Shown here: positions 1 to 7,912 of the stretch, in pieces
Layout: each line of letters opens with the position of its first letter
How positions within the stretch are numbered: position 1 is the first letter of the stretch
Assembly: GCA_017621115.1 (NCBI GenBank)
Contig: JAGATU010000008.1
Location: forward strand, 1 to 13,333
Reading direction: 5' to 3'
Length of the DNA: 13,333 nt
Source: Lachnospiraceae bacterium
Lineage (GTDB): Bacteria > Bacillota_A > Clostridia > Lachnospirales > Lachnospiraceae
The notes under the pieces: model-generated
What the model was told of the DNA's origin: nothing
Seen by the model: the letters and a program-made list of their open reading frames with translations, nothing else
Database searches by the model: none
Translations under genes and position numbers: made by a program

Positions 1-1908
1 TACCGTTATCGCCGTGCATTGGTTCGTAAGTCCAATTCAACAGATGAGCAGATTTTAAGTTTGCTTGAATGTAATAATGAAGAAGTAAAGCAGGAGAATT
101 CCAACAAGAATCCGACTGTTAACAGTGTGCAGAGAGATTATATGGCAGGTGAGGTCAGCAAGGATATTACCAAGCGTTTCCTCCTTGCACAGGATATTGT
201 GGAAGCTCATGAGAAGGGCATTATCCATTTCCACGATGCGGATTATTTTGCACAGCATATGCATAACTGTTGTCTGGTTAACTTAGAGGATATGTTGCAG
301 AATGGCACAGTTATCAGCGAGACTATGATTGAAACACCAAAGAGCTTTGCAACGGCTTGTAATATTGCAACACAGGCGATTGCACAGATTGCAAGTTCCC
401 AGTATGGCGGTCAGAGTATTTCCCTGTCCCATCTGGCTCCTTTTGTTGATGTCAGCCGTCAGAAGATCCGTAAGGAAGTAATCGAGGAATTGCAGGAAGC
501 AGGTGTAGAACCGGCAGAAGATACGGTTAAACGTCTTGTTGAGAAGCGTGTGCGTAACGAAGTGCGCCAGGGTGTACAGATTATCCAGTATCAGGTTACC
601 ACATTGATGACAACGAACGGACAGGCTCCGTTTATCACCGTATTCATGTATCTTGGTGAAGTAGAAGACGGTCCGTTAAAAGAAGACCTTGCGATGGTAA
701 TTGAAGAGACGCTTCATTTACGTATCCGTGGTGTTAAGAATGAAAAGGGTGTATATATTACCCCTGCTTTCCCAAAACTGATTTATGTTTTGGAAGAAGA
801 TAATGTAAAAGAAGGTACTAAGTATTTTGAATTAACCAAGCTTGCAGCCAAATGTACAGCTAAGCGTATGGTACCTGACTATATATCAGAGAAGATGATG
901 CGCAAGCTTAAGAAGGGATATTGTTATCCATGCATGGGATGCCGTTCTTTCTTGACCGTATATCATGATGAAGAAGGTAAAGAGAAGTTCTACGGACGTT
1001 TCAATCAGGGTGTTGTTACACTCAACCTTGTTGACGTGGCTTGTTCGTCCGGTAAGAATATCGATAAGTTCTGGGAGATTCTCGATGAGAGACTGGAACT
1101 TTGCTACAGAGCGCTTATGACAAGACATAACCGCTTGAAGGGAACACGTTCCGACGTGGCACCGATTCTTTGGCAGAATGGTGCGCTTGCAAGACTTAAA
1201 AAGGGTGAGAAGATTGATAAACTGTTATACAACGGTTATTCAACGATTTCCCTTGGTTATGCCGGCCTTTGTGAATGTACACGTTTTATGAAGGGCGTAT
1301 CCCACACCGAGCCTAACGGCACGGAATTTGCACTCCAGGTAATGCGTAAGTTAAATGATGCCTGCGCAACATGGAGAGCAAAAGAGAATATCGATTTCAG
1401 TTTATACGGCACTCCGCTTGAGTCCACAACATACAAGTTTGCAAAATGCTTACAGAAGCGTTTCGGAATCATTGAAGGAGTTACGGACCGTAACTATATT
1501 ACGAACTCTTATCATGTTCATGTTACGGAAGAAATTGATGCTTTCGAGAAATTAAAATTCGAATCCCAGTTCCAGGAATTATCACCGGGTGGTGCGATTT
1601 CTTATGTGGAAGTTCCGAACATGCAGGACAATCTGGATGCAGTTATTTCCGTTATGCAGTATATTTATGACAATATCATGTATGCGGAACTGAATACCAA
1701 GAGTGATTTCTGTATGGAATGCGGATACACCGGAGAGATCCAGATTATCACAGACCCGAACGGTAAATTGATTTGGGAATGTCCTCAGTGTGGTAATAAG
1801 GATCAGGATAAGATGAATGTAGCCAGAAGAACCTGCGGCTATATCGGTACACAGTTCTGGAATCAGGGACGTACACAGGAGATTAAAGAAAGAGTGCTCC
1901 ATCTGTAG
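1..1908 (+). CDS. nrdD: Anaerobic ribonucleoside-triphosphate reductase (class III), 5' end missing
   Basis: Glycyl-radical enzyme that reduces ribonucleoside triphosphates to dNTPs without oxygen, in the cytosol, after activation by NrdG. The reading frame is open from base 1 (YRYRRALVRKSN), so the TTG at base 19 is not a real start. The missing part should be most of the N-terminal ATP-cone allosteric domain; about 635 residues of a usual ~700 remain. Visible hallmarks are a Cys pair at 268-273 where the first catalytic Cys is expected, the MGCRS motif with the likely thiyl-radical Cys at 940-942, a C-terminal zinc site of two CxxC pairs (codons at 1711, 1720, 1780 and 1789), and the glycyl-radical motif RTCGYIG with its Gly at 1837-1839. 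The C-terminal tail ending RVLHL is typical of the family. nrdG follows after 67 bases, as usual. No frameshift or missing key residue was seen. Confidence 0.97.
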   Translation, partial: YRYRRALVRKSNSTDEQILSLLECNNEEVKQENSNKNPTVNSVQRDYMAGEVSKDITKRFLLAQDIVEAHEKGIIHFHDADYFAQHMHNCCLVNLEDMLQNGTVISETMIETPKSFATACNIATQAIAQIASSQYGGQSISLSHLAPFVDVSRQKIRKEVIEELQEAGVEPAEDTVKRLVEKRVRNEVRQGVQIIQYQVTTLMTTNGQAPFITVFMYLGEVEDGPLKEDLAMVIEETLHLRIRGVKNEKGVYITPAFPKLIYVLEEDNVKEGTKYFELTKLAAKCTAKRMVPDYISEKMMRKLKKGYCYPCMGCRSFLTVYHDEEGKEKFYGRFNQGVVTLNLVDVACSSGKNIDKFWEILDERLELCYRALMTRHNRLKGTRSDVAPILWQNGALARLKKGEKIDKLLYNGYSTISLGYAGLCECTRFMKGVSHTEPNGTEFALQVMRKLNDACATWRAKENIDFSLYGTPLESTTYKFAKCLQKRFGIIEGVTDRNYITNSYHVHVTEEIDAFEKLKFESQFQELSPGGAISYVEVPNMQDNLDAVISVMQYIYDNIMYAELNTKSDFCMECGYTGEIQIITDPNGKLIWECPQCGNKDQDKMNVARRTCGYIGTQFWNQGRTQEIKERVLHL

Positions 1909-1975
1909 GGGAGGATGCGTTAAGCAAAAAGATGGGTACTCGCAGTCAATAGAGTTTGGAAAGGAATAGAACCGT

Positions 1976-2497
1976 ATGTATTATTCAGCCATCAAATATC
2001 GCGATATTGCAAATGGACTGGGGGTACGTACGGTTCTGTTCGTTTCCGGATGCCGTAACCGATGTGAAGGCTGCTTCCAGCCGGAGACATGGAATTTCTC
2101 CAATGGTAAGATATTTGACCAGGCCGATGAGGATGCAATTATTGAGTCGCTCAAACCGGATTTTGTCAGAGGGTTAACGCTCCTTGGAGGAGATCCTTTC
2201 GAACCGGAGAATCAGGAAGGGCTGATTGCATTTATGCGCCGTGTCAAAAAGGAGTGCCCTGACAAAGATGTCTGGGCATATACCGGTTATCTATTGGATA
2301 AAGATTTGGTAGAAGGCGGTAAGAATTATACTCCGTATACGGATGAATTATTGTCCTATATCGATGTTTTGGTAGACGGACCTTTTGTGCTTGAATTAAA
2401 GAGTCTCATGTTAAAGTTTAAAGGTTCAAGTAACCAGCGTGTGATAGATATGAAGACATATCGTGAAAGCGGAATTATAGAAGAAATACAGTTCTAA
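1976..2497 (+). CDS. nrdG: Anaerobic ribonucleotide reductase activating protein (radical SAM)
   Basis: Uses a [4Fe-4S] cluster and S-adenosylmethionine to place the glycyl radical on NrdD. The protein has 173 residues, close to the usual 150-180. It carries the cluster motif CxxxCxxC at Cys26, Cys30 and Cys33 inside VSGCRNRCEGC, followed by the LGGDPF segment typical of NrdG. The N-terminus (IANGLGVRTVLFVSG) matches the short NrdG fold with no extra domains. The ATG at 1976 is the first start after an in-frame stop at 1967 and has an AAAGGA ribosome site about 10 bases upstream. It lies 67 bases after nrdD and is probably cotranscribed with it, since no terminator is evident between them. 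The alternative, a pyruvate formate-lyase activase, is less likely because of the short length and the nrdD partner. Confidence 0.95.
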   Translation: MYYSAIKYRDIANGLGVRTVLFVSGCRNRCEGCFQPETWNFSNGKIFDQADEDAIIESLKPDFVRGLTLLGGDPFEPENQEGLIAFMRRVKKECPDKDVWAYTGYLLDKDLVEGGKNYTPYTDELLSYIDVLVDGPFVLELKSLMLKFKGSSNQRVIDMKTYRESGIIEEIQF

Positions 2498-2564
2498 AAT
2501 ATTTACTTTCGTGTCCTCTTATGGCAAAATAATATGGGGTGTTACCGTTGGTTACGGATGAATA

Positions 2565-4913
2565 ATGGTGAGGTTTATGAAGAACAAAAGACTTACAATC
2601 GGAGTTTTGATCGGAAATGCAAATTCCCCTCATGCGAAGATGTTAATGAAAGGAATATATGATGTGGCAAAGAAGATGGATGTTAATGTCATCTTCTTTC
2701 TTGGCGTTCATATGACAAGTTATTTCCGCGAGTATCTCGGGGAAGGAACCGATAAACGTTATGATTACCAGTACAATGTGGTATATGATTATGCACATTT
2801 GGCTGATGTGGATGGTATTATAATTTCGTACGGTTCATTGAGTATTTTTTTAGAAGACAATGACCCTTCACATTTTTTGGACAGATTCCGCGATATTCCG
2901 TATGTTATTCTGGAAGAGCGTGATGCGAGCCAAAGAGGAACCTCCATTATTTCCGATAATTACACCGGAATGTATCAGGTGGTGGAACATCTGGTAAAAG
3001 TTCACGGTTATAAGAATATATTGTTTGTATCGGGGCCGGATGGTAATACCGATGCATTGGAGAGAGAACAGGCATTTAGGGATGTTCTTATTAAGTACGA
3101 CATTCCGCTTACGCCCGGCATGATTGCAAGAGGTGATTATTCCCAGAGCTGCAGTAAGCAGATTGGCGAATTGCTGGATAATAATCCGAAAGCCGAAGCG
3201 GTGGTTTGTGCCAACGATATTATGGCGGATACTACATATCGGGAATGTGCTAAACGGGGACTTGTAGTCGGTAAAGACATTGCCGTTACCGGTTATGATG
3301 ATTGGGAAATGGCGGAATCCATGCTGCCTCCTTTGACAACGGTTTTGCAGAATGAATTGGATATGGCGAATGAGAGCATGTATCATATTGTAGCACTTTG
3401 CAATGGCGGAAAGCCTGTGGAAATGAGAGCACCGGCAGAGATGAAGGTGCGTGCATCATGCGGTTGTACCACAGCGTCCGAATATCAGTTTAAGCAGATA
3501 TTCAAAGAGGACGAACAGGATGCAGAAGACTATGTTTTGGAAGTTTCGGCAGCATTTTGTGATAAAATATTGCGTTCCCAAGTAAGTGCGGATATCATGC
3601 AGAGTGTATTGGGACAGGTAGGCAATATTCTCAGGTGCTGTATGGAGATGCATAATGACCTGAAGATTACCGACCAAAACAAAAAGGCGCTTATGGATTG
3701 CGTCAATGATTTATGTTACGGCAAAAATGCATCTTATATTTCCACAACTGCGATGACAGACGGAATCAATGAGTATGTCAGATATTTAACTGACAGAGAG
3801 GATGTGCCTGAGAAAGTAAGACTGATTAATGAGATATCCGGCATGATTCATCAGTATGTCCAGTCCAGTGTTATTACAAGGAATAATAACAGGGAAGACA
3901 GAACGGAACAGGATACAATGTTTGTACCGCTGATTTCCAGGGATATGATATCGCATATTGAAGACGAACTTGAATTTTATAAGGCACCAATGTACATTTT
4001 GAGTGTCCTTAGGGCAAAGAGTGCGTATTTATATATGTTGGATTATCCGCGCATCCATGAATACGGTGCGGATTGGGAATGCCCGGGACATTTAAGCCTG
4101 GTATCTTCGTTAGAAGACGGAGTATGTGTGGCATATGAAAAGGATATGCGCCCGCTTGTTACGCAAAAAGGCGGTATTTTTGCTAATTTTGAGGATGAAC
4201 GTAGACGTATGGTTACGGCCCTGCCTCTGTTTTTGGGACAGGAGCAGTACGGTATTTTAGTTGTTGAGACTGAGCCGGAAGATATGTTGCTTATGCATCT
4301 TGTCAGTTTACAGATTTCGGGTGCGCTTAATTTCTATTATCTTAACCGGCAGCAGGTGCGCATGCAGAAGCGCCTTGAGACGCTGGTGGATGAAGTAAAT
4401 GAGAAAAATAAGATTTTGGGATTTATTTCCGCATACGATGAACTGACGGGAATATTAAACCGTAGAGGATTTATGGAAAAGGTGATGCAGCTGATTCATT
4501 CTACGGATAAGAAGGACGCGATATTATTTATCGCCGATTTGGATCATTTAAAAGAGATTAATGACTGCTTTGGACATGTTGCGGGTGATTTTGCGCTCCG
4601 TGAATCGGCAAGGATTTTGGAGGAAACATTTGGCGAGGACGGACAGGTTGCAAGAATCGGCGGCGATGAATTTGTGGCAATTCTGCCATATGATTACAGG
4701 CTGGACGGAGAGGATTATATCCGTAAGATTAAAGAGGCCTGTGATAAGGTAAACCGTAAAGCAGACAAAGAGTTTTATGTAGAGATGTCTGTCGGATACA
4801 CGGTATTCAGATGCGACTCTTCCGTGGATTTCAATTATTTGTTATCCAACAGTGACAGAATGTTGTATGAAGCCAAGCAGTTAAGACGAAAGAGTGTCAG
4901 AAAAGATAATTAG
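2565..4913 (+). CDS. Ligand-sensing diguanylate cyclase: LacI-type substrate-binding domain + GGDEF
   Basis: Likely makes c-di-GMP from two GTP in response to a small ligand. Residues ~8-300 resemble the type-1 periplasmic-binding fold of LacI/GalR regulators (early strand RLTIGVLIGN, later AVVCANDIMAD and DIAVTGYDDWEMA), ending at a CGC motif (Cys299, Cys301). There is no helix-turn-helix before it, no signal peptide and no membrane segment, so the protein should be cytosolic. Residues ~300-460 are helical and unassigned; ~460-600 look GAF-like (weak call), followed by a probable coiled coil to ~620. The GGDEF domain spans ~622-780, with DELTG at 625-629, the IADLDHLKEIND metal/substrate segment and intact GGDEF at 699-703. 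The usual inhibitory RxxD site just upstream has glycines at both key positions, so c-di-GMP feedback at that site is probably absent. ATG 2565 follows an in-frame stop at 2559; ATG 2577, preceded by GGTGAGG, is an alternative. The TPR lipoprotein gene begins 15 bases after its stop. The ligand is unknown. Confidence 0.9.
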   Translation: MVRFMKNKRLTIGVLIGNANSPHAKMLMKGIYDVAKKMDVNVIFFLGVHMTSYFREYLGEGTDKRYDYQYNVVYDYAHLADVDGIIISYGSLSIFLEDNDPSHFLDRFRDIPYVILEERDASQRGTSIISDNYTGMYQVVEHLVKVHGYKNILFVSGPDGNTDALEREQAFRDVLIKYDIPLTPGMIARGDYSQSCSKQIGELLDNNPKAEAVVCANDIMADTTYRECAKRGLVVGKDIAVTGYDDWEMAESMLPPLTTVLQNELDMANESMYHIVALCNGGKPVEMRAPAEMKVRASCGCTTASEYQFKQIFKEDEQDAEDYVLEVSAAFCDKILRSQVSADIMQSVLGQVGNILRCCMEMHNDLKITDQNKKALMDCVNDLCYGKNASYISTTAMTDGINEYVRYLTDREDVPEKVRLINEISGMIHQYVQSSVITRNNNREDRTEQDTMFVPLISRDMISHIEDELEFYKAPMYILSVLRAKSAYLYMLDYPRIHEYGADWECPGHLSLVSSLEDGVCVAYEKDMRPLVTQKGGIFANFEDERRRMVTALPLFLGQEQYGILVVETEPEDMLLMHLVSLQISGALNFYYLNRQQVRMQKRLETLVDEVNEKNKILGFISAYDELTGILNRRGFMEKVMQLIHSTDKKDAILFIADLDHLKEINDCFGHVAGDFALRESARILEETFGEDGQVARIGGDEFVAILPYDYRLDGEDYIRKIKEACDKVNRKADKEFYVEMSVGYTVFRCDSSVDFNYLLSNSDRMLYEAKQLRRKSVRKDN

Positions 4914-4928
4914 TAAAAGGGTTCGTTC

Positions 4929-5987
4929 ATGAGAAGGACAAAAGATAGGATTACGATAGGGATTTGTGTTGCACTGTTATGTGCAGGACTAACAACGGGA
5001 TGCGGTTCTCCTGCTGAAAAAGATCAGATGGAAACTGTTATTACCCGGATTGAAAATTATGAATACGAAGAGGCTCTTGCGGCATTGGATGCAGCTGCCG
5101 AAGCAGGAGAGGATGCACAGATGATAGCCCGTCTGCGCGGAATTGCGCATGCCGGTCTGACCAATTATGAAGAGGCGGCAGGATATTATCTGGAAGCACT
5201 CTCTTACAGCAATCTTTTTGCGCAGGATATGGATTTTGATTTAAACTATTATCTTGCGGATGCCTATGAGAAAATGGGTGAAAGAGAGGATGCCAGGGCG
5301 GTATATTCCGCAATTCTTGATTTGAGACCGCAGGAAGTGAATGCGCTGTTTTTGCGTGGGAGATTGTATCTGGAAGACGGACAGTTGGATTCTGCACTTG
5401 CGGATTTTAACAAGACGGTCGAATTGGATAAGGATGGATATGATCTTAGAATAGAGATAGCCGGTCTTTTATCCGAAAAAGGTTATCACGAGGACGGATT
5501 GCATTACCTGCAGAAGTTTTTGGCGGATAATGAGAAAAAATTATCCGATTTTGATAAGGGCCGGATTTACTATTATATGGGAGACTATGAGAAAGCAAAG
5601 GTTTCCTTAGAGAGTGCAAAGGCGGATGAATCGGATGATATTATCCTGATGCTTGGAAAGTCCTATGAGCAGCTGGGTGACTATAATTATGCGACCAGTG
5701 TGTATAAGAACTATCTGGAGAAGCATCCGGAGTCAGCCGTAATATTTAATCAGCTGGGTCTTTGCAAGATGAAATCAGGTGAGTATGAAGAAGCATTGTC
5801 GGCATTCAGAAGCGCTGCCAATGTAGAGAATAACGGTATGAGCCAGACTCTGGAATTTAATCAGATTGCGGCATATGAGCATGTGGGCAATTTTAAGCAG
5901 GCAGCAGTACTTATGGAGCAATACTTAAAGAGATACCCGGAGGATACACAGGCCATACGGGAATATGAGTTCTTAAAGACAAGATAA
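4929..5987 (+). CDS. TPR-repeat lipoprotein
   Basis: Predicted exported lipoprotein with tetratricopeptide repeats, probably anchored on the outer face of the membrane as a protein-interaction scaffold. The N-terminus has basic residues (MRRTKDR), a hydrophobic stretch ~8-21 and the lipobox TTGC with Cys25 as the lipidation site. Most of the remainder (~35-352) is built of roughly eight to nine TPR-like helix pairs. Clear examples are DYNYATSVYKNYLEKHP and GEYEEALSAFRSAANVE. No enzymatic motif was seen. The start has an AAAGGG ribosome site 8 bases upstream. It sits 15 bases after the diguanylate cyclase and 25 bases before pyrF, so it is likely cotranscribed with both. The role is unknown; a link to the cyclase or to the envelope is inference from position only. 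Length and repeats are continuous with no sign of breakage. Confidence 0.88.
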   Translation: MRRTKDRITIGICVALLCAGLTTGCGSPAEKDQMETVITRIENYEYEEALAALDAAAEAGEDAQMIARLRGIAHAGLTNYEEAAGYYLEALSYSNLFAQDMDFDLNYYLADAYEKMGEREDARAVYSAILDLRPQEVNALFLRGRLYLEDGQLDSALADFNKTVELDKDGYDLRIEIAGLLSEKGYHEDGLHYLQKFLADNEKKLSDFDKGRIYYYMGDYEKAKVSLESAKADESDDIILMLGKSYEQLGDYNYATSVYKNYLEKHPESAVIFNQLGLCKMKSGEYEEALSAFRSAANVENNGMSQTLEFNQIAAYEHVGNFKQAAVLMEQYLKRYPEDTQAIREYEFLKTR

Positions 5988-6012
5988 TACTTTTAACATA
6001 AAGGAGAACGAC

Positions 6013-6939
6013 ATGATTAACAAATTAGTAGCACAGATTAAGAAGACGAATGCACCGATTGTAGTAGGGCTTGACCCGACACTGAAGATGATTCCGAAGC
6101 ACATTATGGATGCGGCAATTGCAGAACACGGTGAGACTTTGGAGGCAGCAGGCGAAGCCATCTGGCAGTTTAACAAGGCAATCGTAGATGCAACATATGA
6201 CCTGATTCCTGCAGTAAAACCGCAGATTGCAATGTACGAGCAGTTTGGGATTCCGGGACTTGTGGCATTTAAGAAGACGGTTGATTACTGTAAGTCAAAA
6301 GGACTTGTGGTAATCGGTGATATCAAGCGTGGTGACATCGGTTCCACATCCGAAGCATATGCCATCGGACATGTTGGTACCGTAACAGTGGGTAATACCG
6401 TATGCCGCGGATTTGACGAAGATTTTATTACCGTGAATCCGTATCTTGGCTCTGACGGTATCAATCCTTTTATCAAGGTATGTAAAGAGCAGAAAAAGGG
6501 TATTATCATATTGGTAAAAACATCCAATCCGAGCAGTGGTGAATTCCAGGATCAGATGATTGGAGAGAAAACTTTGTACCATATGGTCGGTGAAAAGGTT
6601 GCTGAATGGGGAGCTGACTTTATGGGCGATGAATACAGTTATGTCGGTGCCGTTGTCGGTGCTACATATCCGGAAGTTGGTAAGATTATGCGTAAAGTAA
6701 TGCCTAAGACATACATCCTTGTACCGGGATACGGTGCACAGGGCGGTAAAGGTAAGGACTTGGCACATTTCTTTAATGAAGACGGATTGGGTGCCATCAT
6801 CAATTCTTCAAGAGGTATTATTGCTGCTTATCAGCAGGAAGCATATGCAAAGTTCGGTGCTGAAAACTTTGCGGACGCATCCAGACAGGCAGTTATTGAT
6901 ATGAGAGAAGACATCGCGTCAGCGTTGGCATCAAAATAA
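6013..6939 (+). CDS. pyrF: Orotidine 5'-phosphate decarboxylase (type 2, long form)
   Basis: Decarboxylates OMP to UMP, the last step of pyrimidine synthesis. At 308 residues it is the long subfamily, not the ~235-residue form. The catalytic Asp-Lys-Asp array is visible as GDIKRGDIGS with Asp103, Lys105 and Asp108, and the early VGLDPT supplies Asp21. The phosphate-binding segment near the C-terminus reads INSSRGIIAAY. A strong AAAGGAG ribosome site lies just before the ATG. The gene is 25 bases after the TPR lipoprotein and 32 bases before pyrE, with no terminator or obvious promoter in either gap. It therefore appears to be expressed from a promoter upstream of the lipoprotein or cyclase gene. 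All expected catalytic residues are present. Confidence 0.97.
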   Translation: MINKLVAQIKKTNAPIVVGLDPTLKMIPKHIMDAAIAEHGETLEAAGEAIWQFNKAIVDATYDLIPAVKPQIAMYEQFGIPGLVAFKKTVDYCKSKGLVVIGDIKRGDIGSTSEAYAIGHVGTVTVGNTVCRGFDEDFITVNPYLGSDGINPFIKVCKEQKKGIIILVKTSNPSSGEFQDQMIGEKTLYHMVGEKVAEWGADFMGDEYSYVGAVVGATYPEVGKIMRKVMPKTYILVPGYGAQGGKGKDLAHFFNEDGLGAIINSSRGIIAAYQQEAYAKFGAENFADASRQAVIDMREDIASALASK

Positions 6940-6971
6940 TACAAGCCGGTATGGCGGAATGAGAGGACAAC

Positions 6972-7649
6972 ATGGAAGCATACAAAAGTGAATTTATACA
7001 GTTTATGGTAGACAGTAAAGTTTTGAAATTTGGTGATTTTACATTAAAGAGTGGCAGAAAATCCCCATTTTTCATGAATGCGGGTTCTTATGTAACAGGT
7101 ACACAGTTAATGAAACTCGGCGAATATTATGCCAAAGCCATTCATGACAGATACGGTGATGATTTTGACGTATTGTTCGGACCGGCATATAAGGGAATTC
7201 CGTTGTCAGTTGCTACAACAATTGCTTACAGCAAATTATACGGTAAAGAAATCCGTTATTGCTCTAACCGTAAGGAAGTAAAAGACCACGGAGATACCGG
7301 TATTTTACTCGGAAGCAATTTGAAAGATGGCGACAGAGTGGTTGTAATCGAAGACGTTACTACAAGCGGTAAGTCCATGGAAGAGACAATCCCGATTGTC
7401 AGAGCACAGGCAGACGTTACAATTGTTGGTCTTATGGTTTCCTTAAACCGCCAGGAAAAAGGTAAGGGCGATAAGGGCGCATTGGATGAAATCAAGGAAT
7501 TATACGGATTTGAAACAGAAGCTATTGTTTCCATGGATGAAGTAGTAGAATACCTTTATAACAGAGAAATTGACGGCAATGTATTAATCGATGATGAGAT
7601 GAAAGCCAAAATAGATGCATATTATGCACAGTATGGTGTAGCCAAATAA
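6972..7649 (+). CDS. pyrE: Orotate phosphoribosyltransferase
   Basis: Joins orotate and PRPP to form OMP, the substrate of the neighbouring PyrF. The protein has 225 residues, normal for the family. The PRPP-binding motif is VVVIEDVTTSGKS with Glu127, Asp128, Thr130, Thr131, Ser132, Gly133, Lys134 and Ser135. The substrate-binding segment FTLKSGRKSPFFMNAG near residue 25 and the FGPAYKGIPL loop are also typical. A GAGAGG ribosome site precedes the ATG. The order pyrF-pyrE is common in Firmicutes, but the remaining pyr genes are not in this window. The 32-base gap before it is too small for a PyrR-type attenuator. A 50-residue membrane protein gene follows after 28 bases. Confidence 0.97.
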   Translation: MEAYKSEFIQFMVDSKVLKFGDFTLKSGRKSPFFMNAGSYVTGTQLMKLGEYYAKAIHDRYGDDFDVLFGPAYKGIPLSVATTIAYSKLYGKEIRYCSNRKEVKDHGDTGILLGSNLKDGDRVVVIEDVTTSGKSMEETIPIVRAQADVTIVGLMVSLNRQEKGKGDKGALDEIKELYGFETEAIVSMDEVVEYLYNREIDGNVLIDDEMKAKIDAYYAQYGVAK

Positions 7650-7677
7650 GCAGTAAAATAAAAGGAGCGATTGTGTA

Positions 7678-7830
7678 ATGGAAGAAAAAGTTTACAAGGT
7701 GATGAGCGGAACAGGCGCGTGGAATATTGTTCTTGGGGTGGTTGCAATCGTAGTAGGAGTGGCAAGCGGTGTGCTTCTGATTATCAGTGGTGCCAAATTG
7801 CTGGCCGGTAAATCCAAAATTTTATTTTAA
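7678..7830 (+). CDS. Small single-span membrane protein, 50 residues
   Basis: Short reading frame right after pyrE with a strong ribosome site (AAAGGAG, about 9-10 bases before the ATG) and a TAA stop. The product has a charged N-terminus (MEEKVYKVMSG), one hydrophobic span at about residues 15-39 rich in Val, Ile and Gly (WNIVLGVVAIVVGVASG), and a basic C-terminus (LLAGKSKILF). The charge pattern fits a membrane helix. No enzymatic motif is present and I do not recognise a named family. The 28-base spacing after pyrE, the good ribosome site and the hairpin just after its stop suggest it is the last gene of the pyr transcription unit. It is not a signal peptide remnant, because the frame ends cleanly with no further coding downstream in frame. 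Function unknown. Confidence 0.78.
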   Translation: MEEKVYKVMSGTGAWNIVLGVVAIVVGVASGVLLIISGAKLLAGKSKILF

Positions 7831-7836
7831 ACAAAA

Positions 7837-7869
7837 GAGTGGGCATTCCTAAATTGGGAATGCCCATTT
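7837..7869 (+). terminator. Hairpin after the pyr block, possible terminator
   Basis: GGGCATTCC (7841-7849) pairs perfectly with GGAATGCCC (7857-7865) around a 7-base loop. The stem can be extended outward by four A-U or G-U pairs. It starts 7 bases after the stop of the 50-residue gene, after an A-rich stretch. The U-tract is weak (ATTTGG), so termination may be partial, letting transcription continue into the next gene, which has no clear promoter of its own. Confidence 0.6.
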
Positions 7870-7877
7870 GGAGTTGT

Positions 7878-7898
7878 GGTCGGATGCGTAGTCCGACC
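7878..7898 (+). promoter_or_regulatory. Perfect 7-bp hairpin just upstream of a ribosome site
   Basis: GGTCGGA (7878-7884) is the exact reverse complement of TCCGACC (7892-7898), with a 7-base loop. It ends 5 bases before the GGAGG ribosome site (7904-7908) of the next gene and has no U-tract, so it does not look like a terminator. It could affect mRNA stability, processing or ribosome access, or be part of a short palindromic repeat together with the hairpin at 7837-7869. Function is inference. Confidence 0.4.
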
Positions 7899-7912
7899 TG
7901 CTTGGAGGAATT

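Noticed and set aside
19..21. TTG as the start codon of the nrdD frame
   Set aside because: The frame is open through base 1 and the upstream residues fit the end of the NrdD ATP-cone; the gene is simply cut by the window edge.
1908..1949. GGGGAGG followed by tiny frames at ATG 1915 (one codon after the start) and ATG 1932 (six codons)
   Set aside because: The first ATG abuts the purine stretch with no spacing and the second is about 17 bases away. Both are too short to support as leader peptides.
1956..2177. 73-codon frame overlapping the start of nrdG
   Set aside because: It begins at a TTG within the nrdG leader and runs out of frame inside nrdG, whose CxxxCxxC motif is unmistakable. The product resembles no protein.
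2502..2535. Possible promoter before the diguanylate cyclase: TTTACT with CAAAAT 17 bases on, or TAATAT 22 bases on
   Set aside because: Each hexamer matches only 4 of 6 and the better-looking -10 has poor spacing. In AT-rich gap sequence this is weak, although some promoter may well lie here.
2544..2557. CCGT...ACGG mini-palindrome in the gap before the cyclase
   Set aside because: Only four base pairs with a short loop and no U-tract; it is expected by chance.
2868..3386. 172-codon reverse-strand frame inside the cyclase gene
   Set aside because: It lies opposite a clearly coding sensor domain, has low-complexity composition and no ribosome site or recognisable motif: a shadow frame.
6295..6768. 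157-codon reverse-strand frame inside pyrF
   Set aside because: It is opposite the conserved catalytic part of PyrF and shows no family features.
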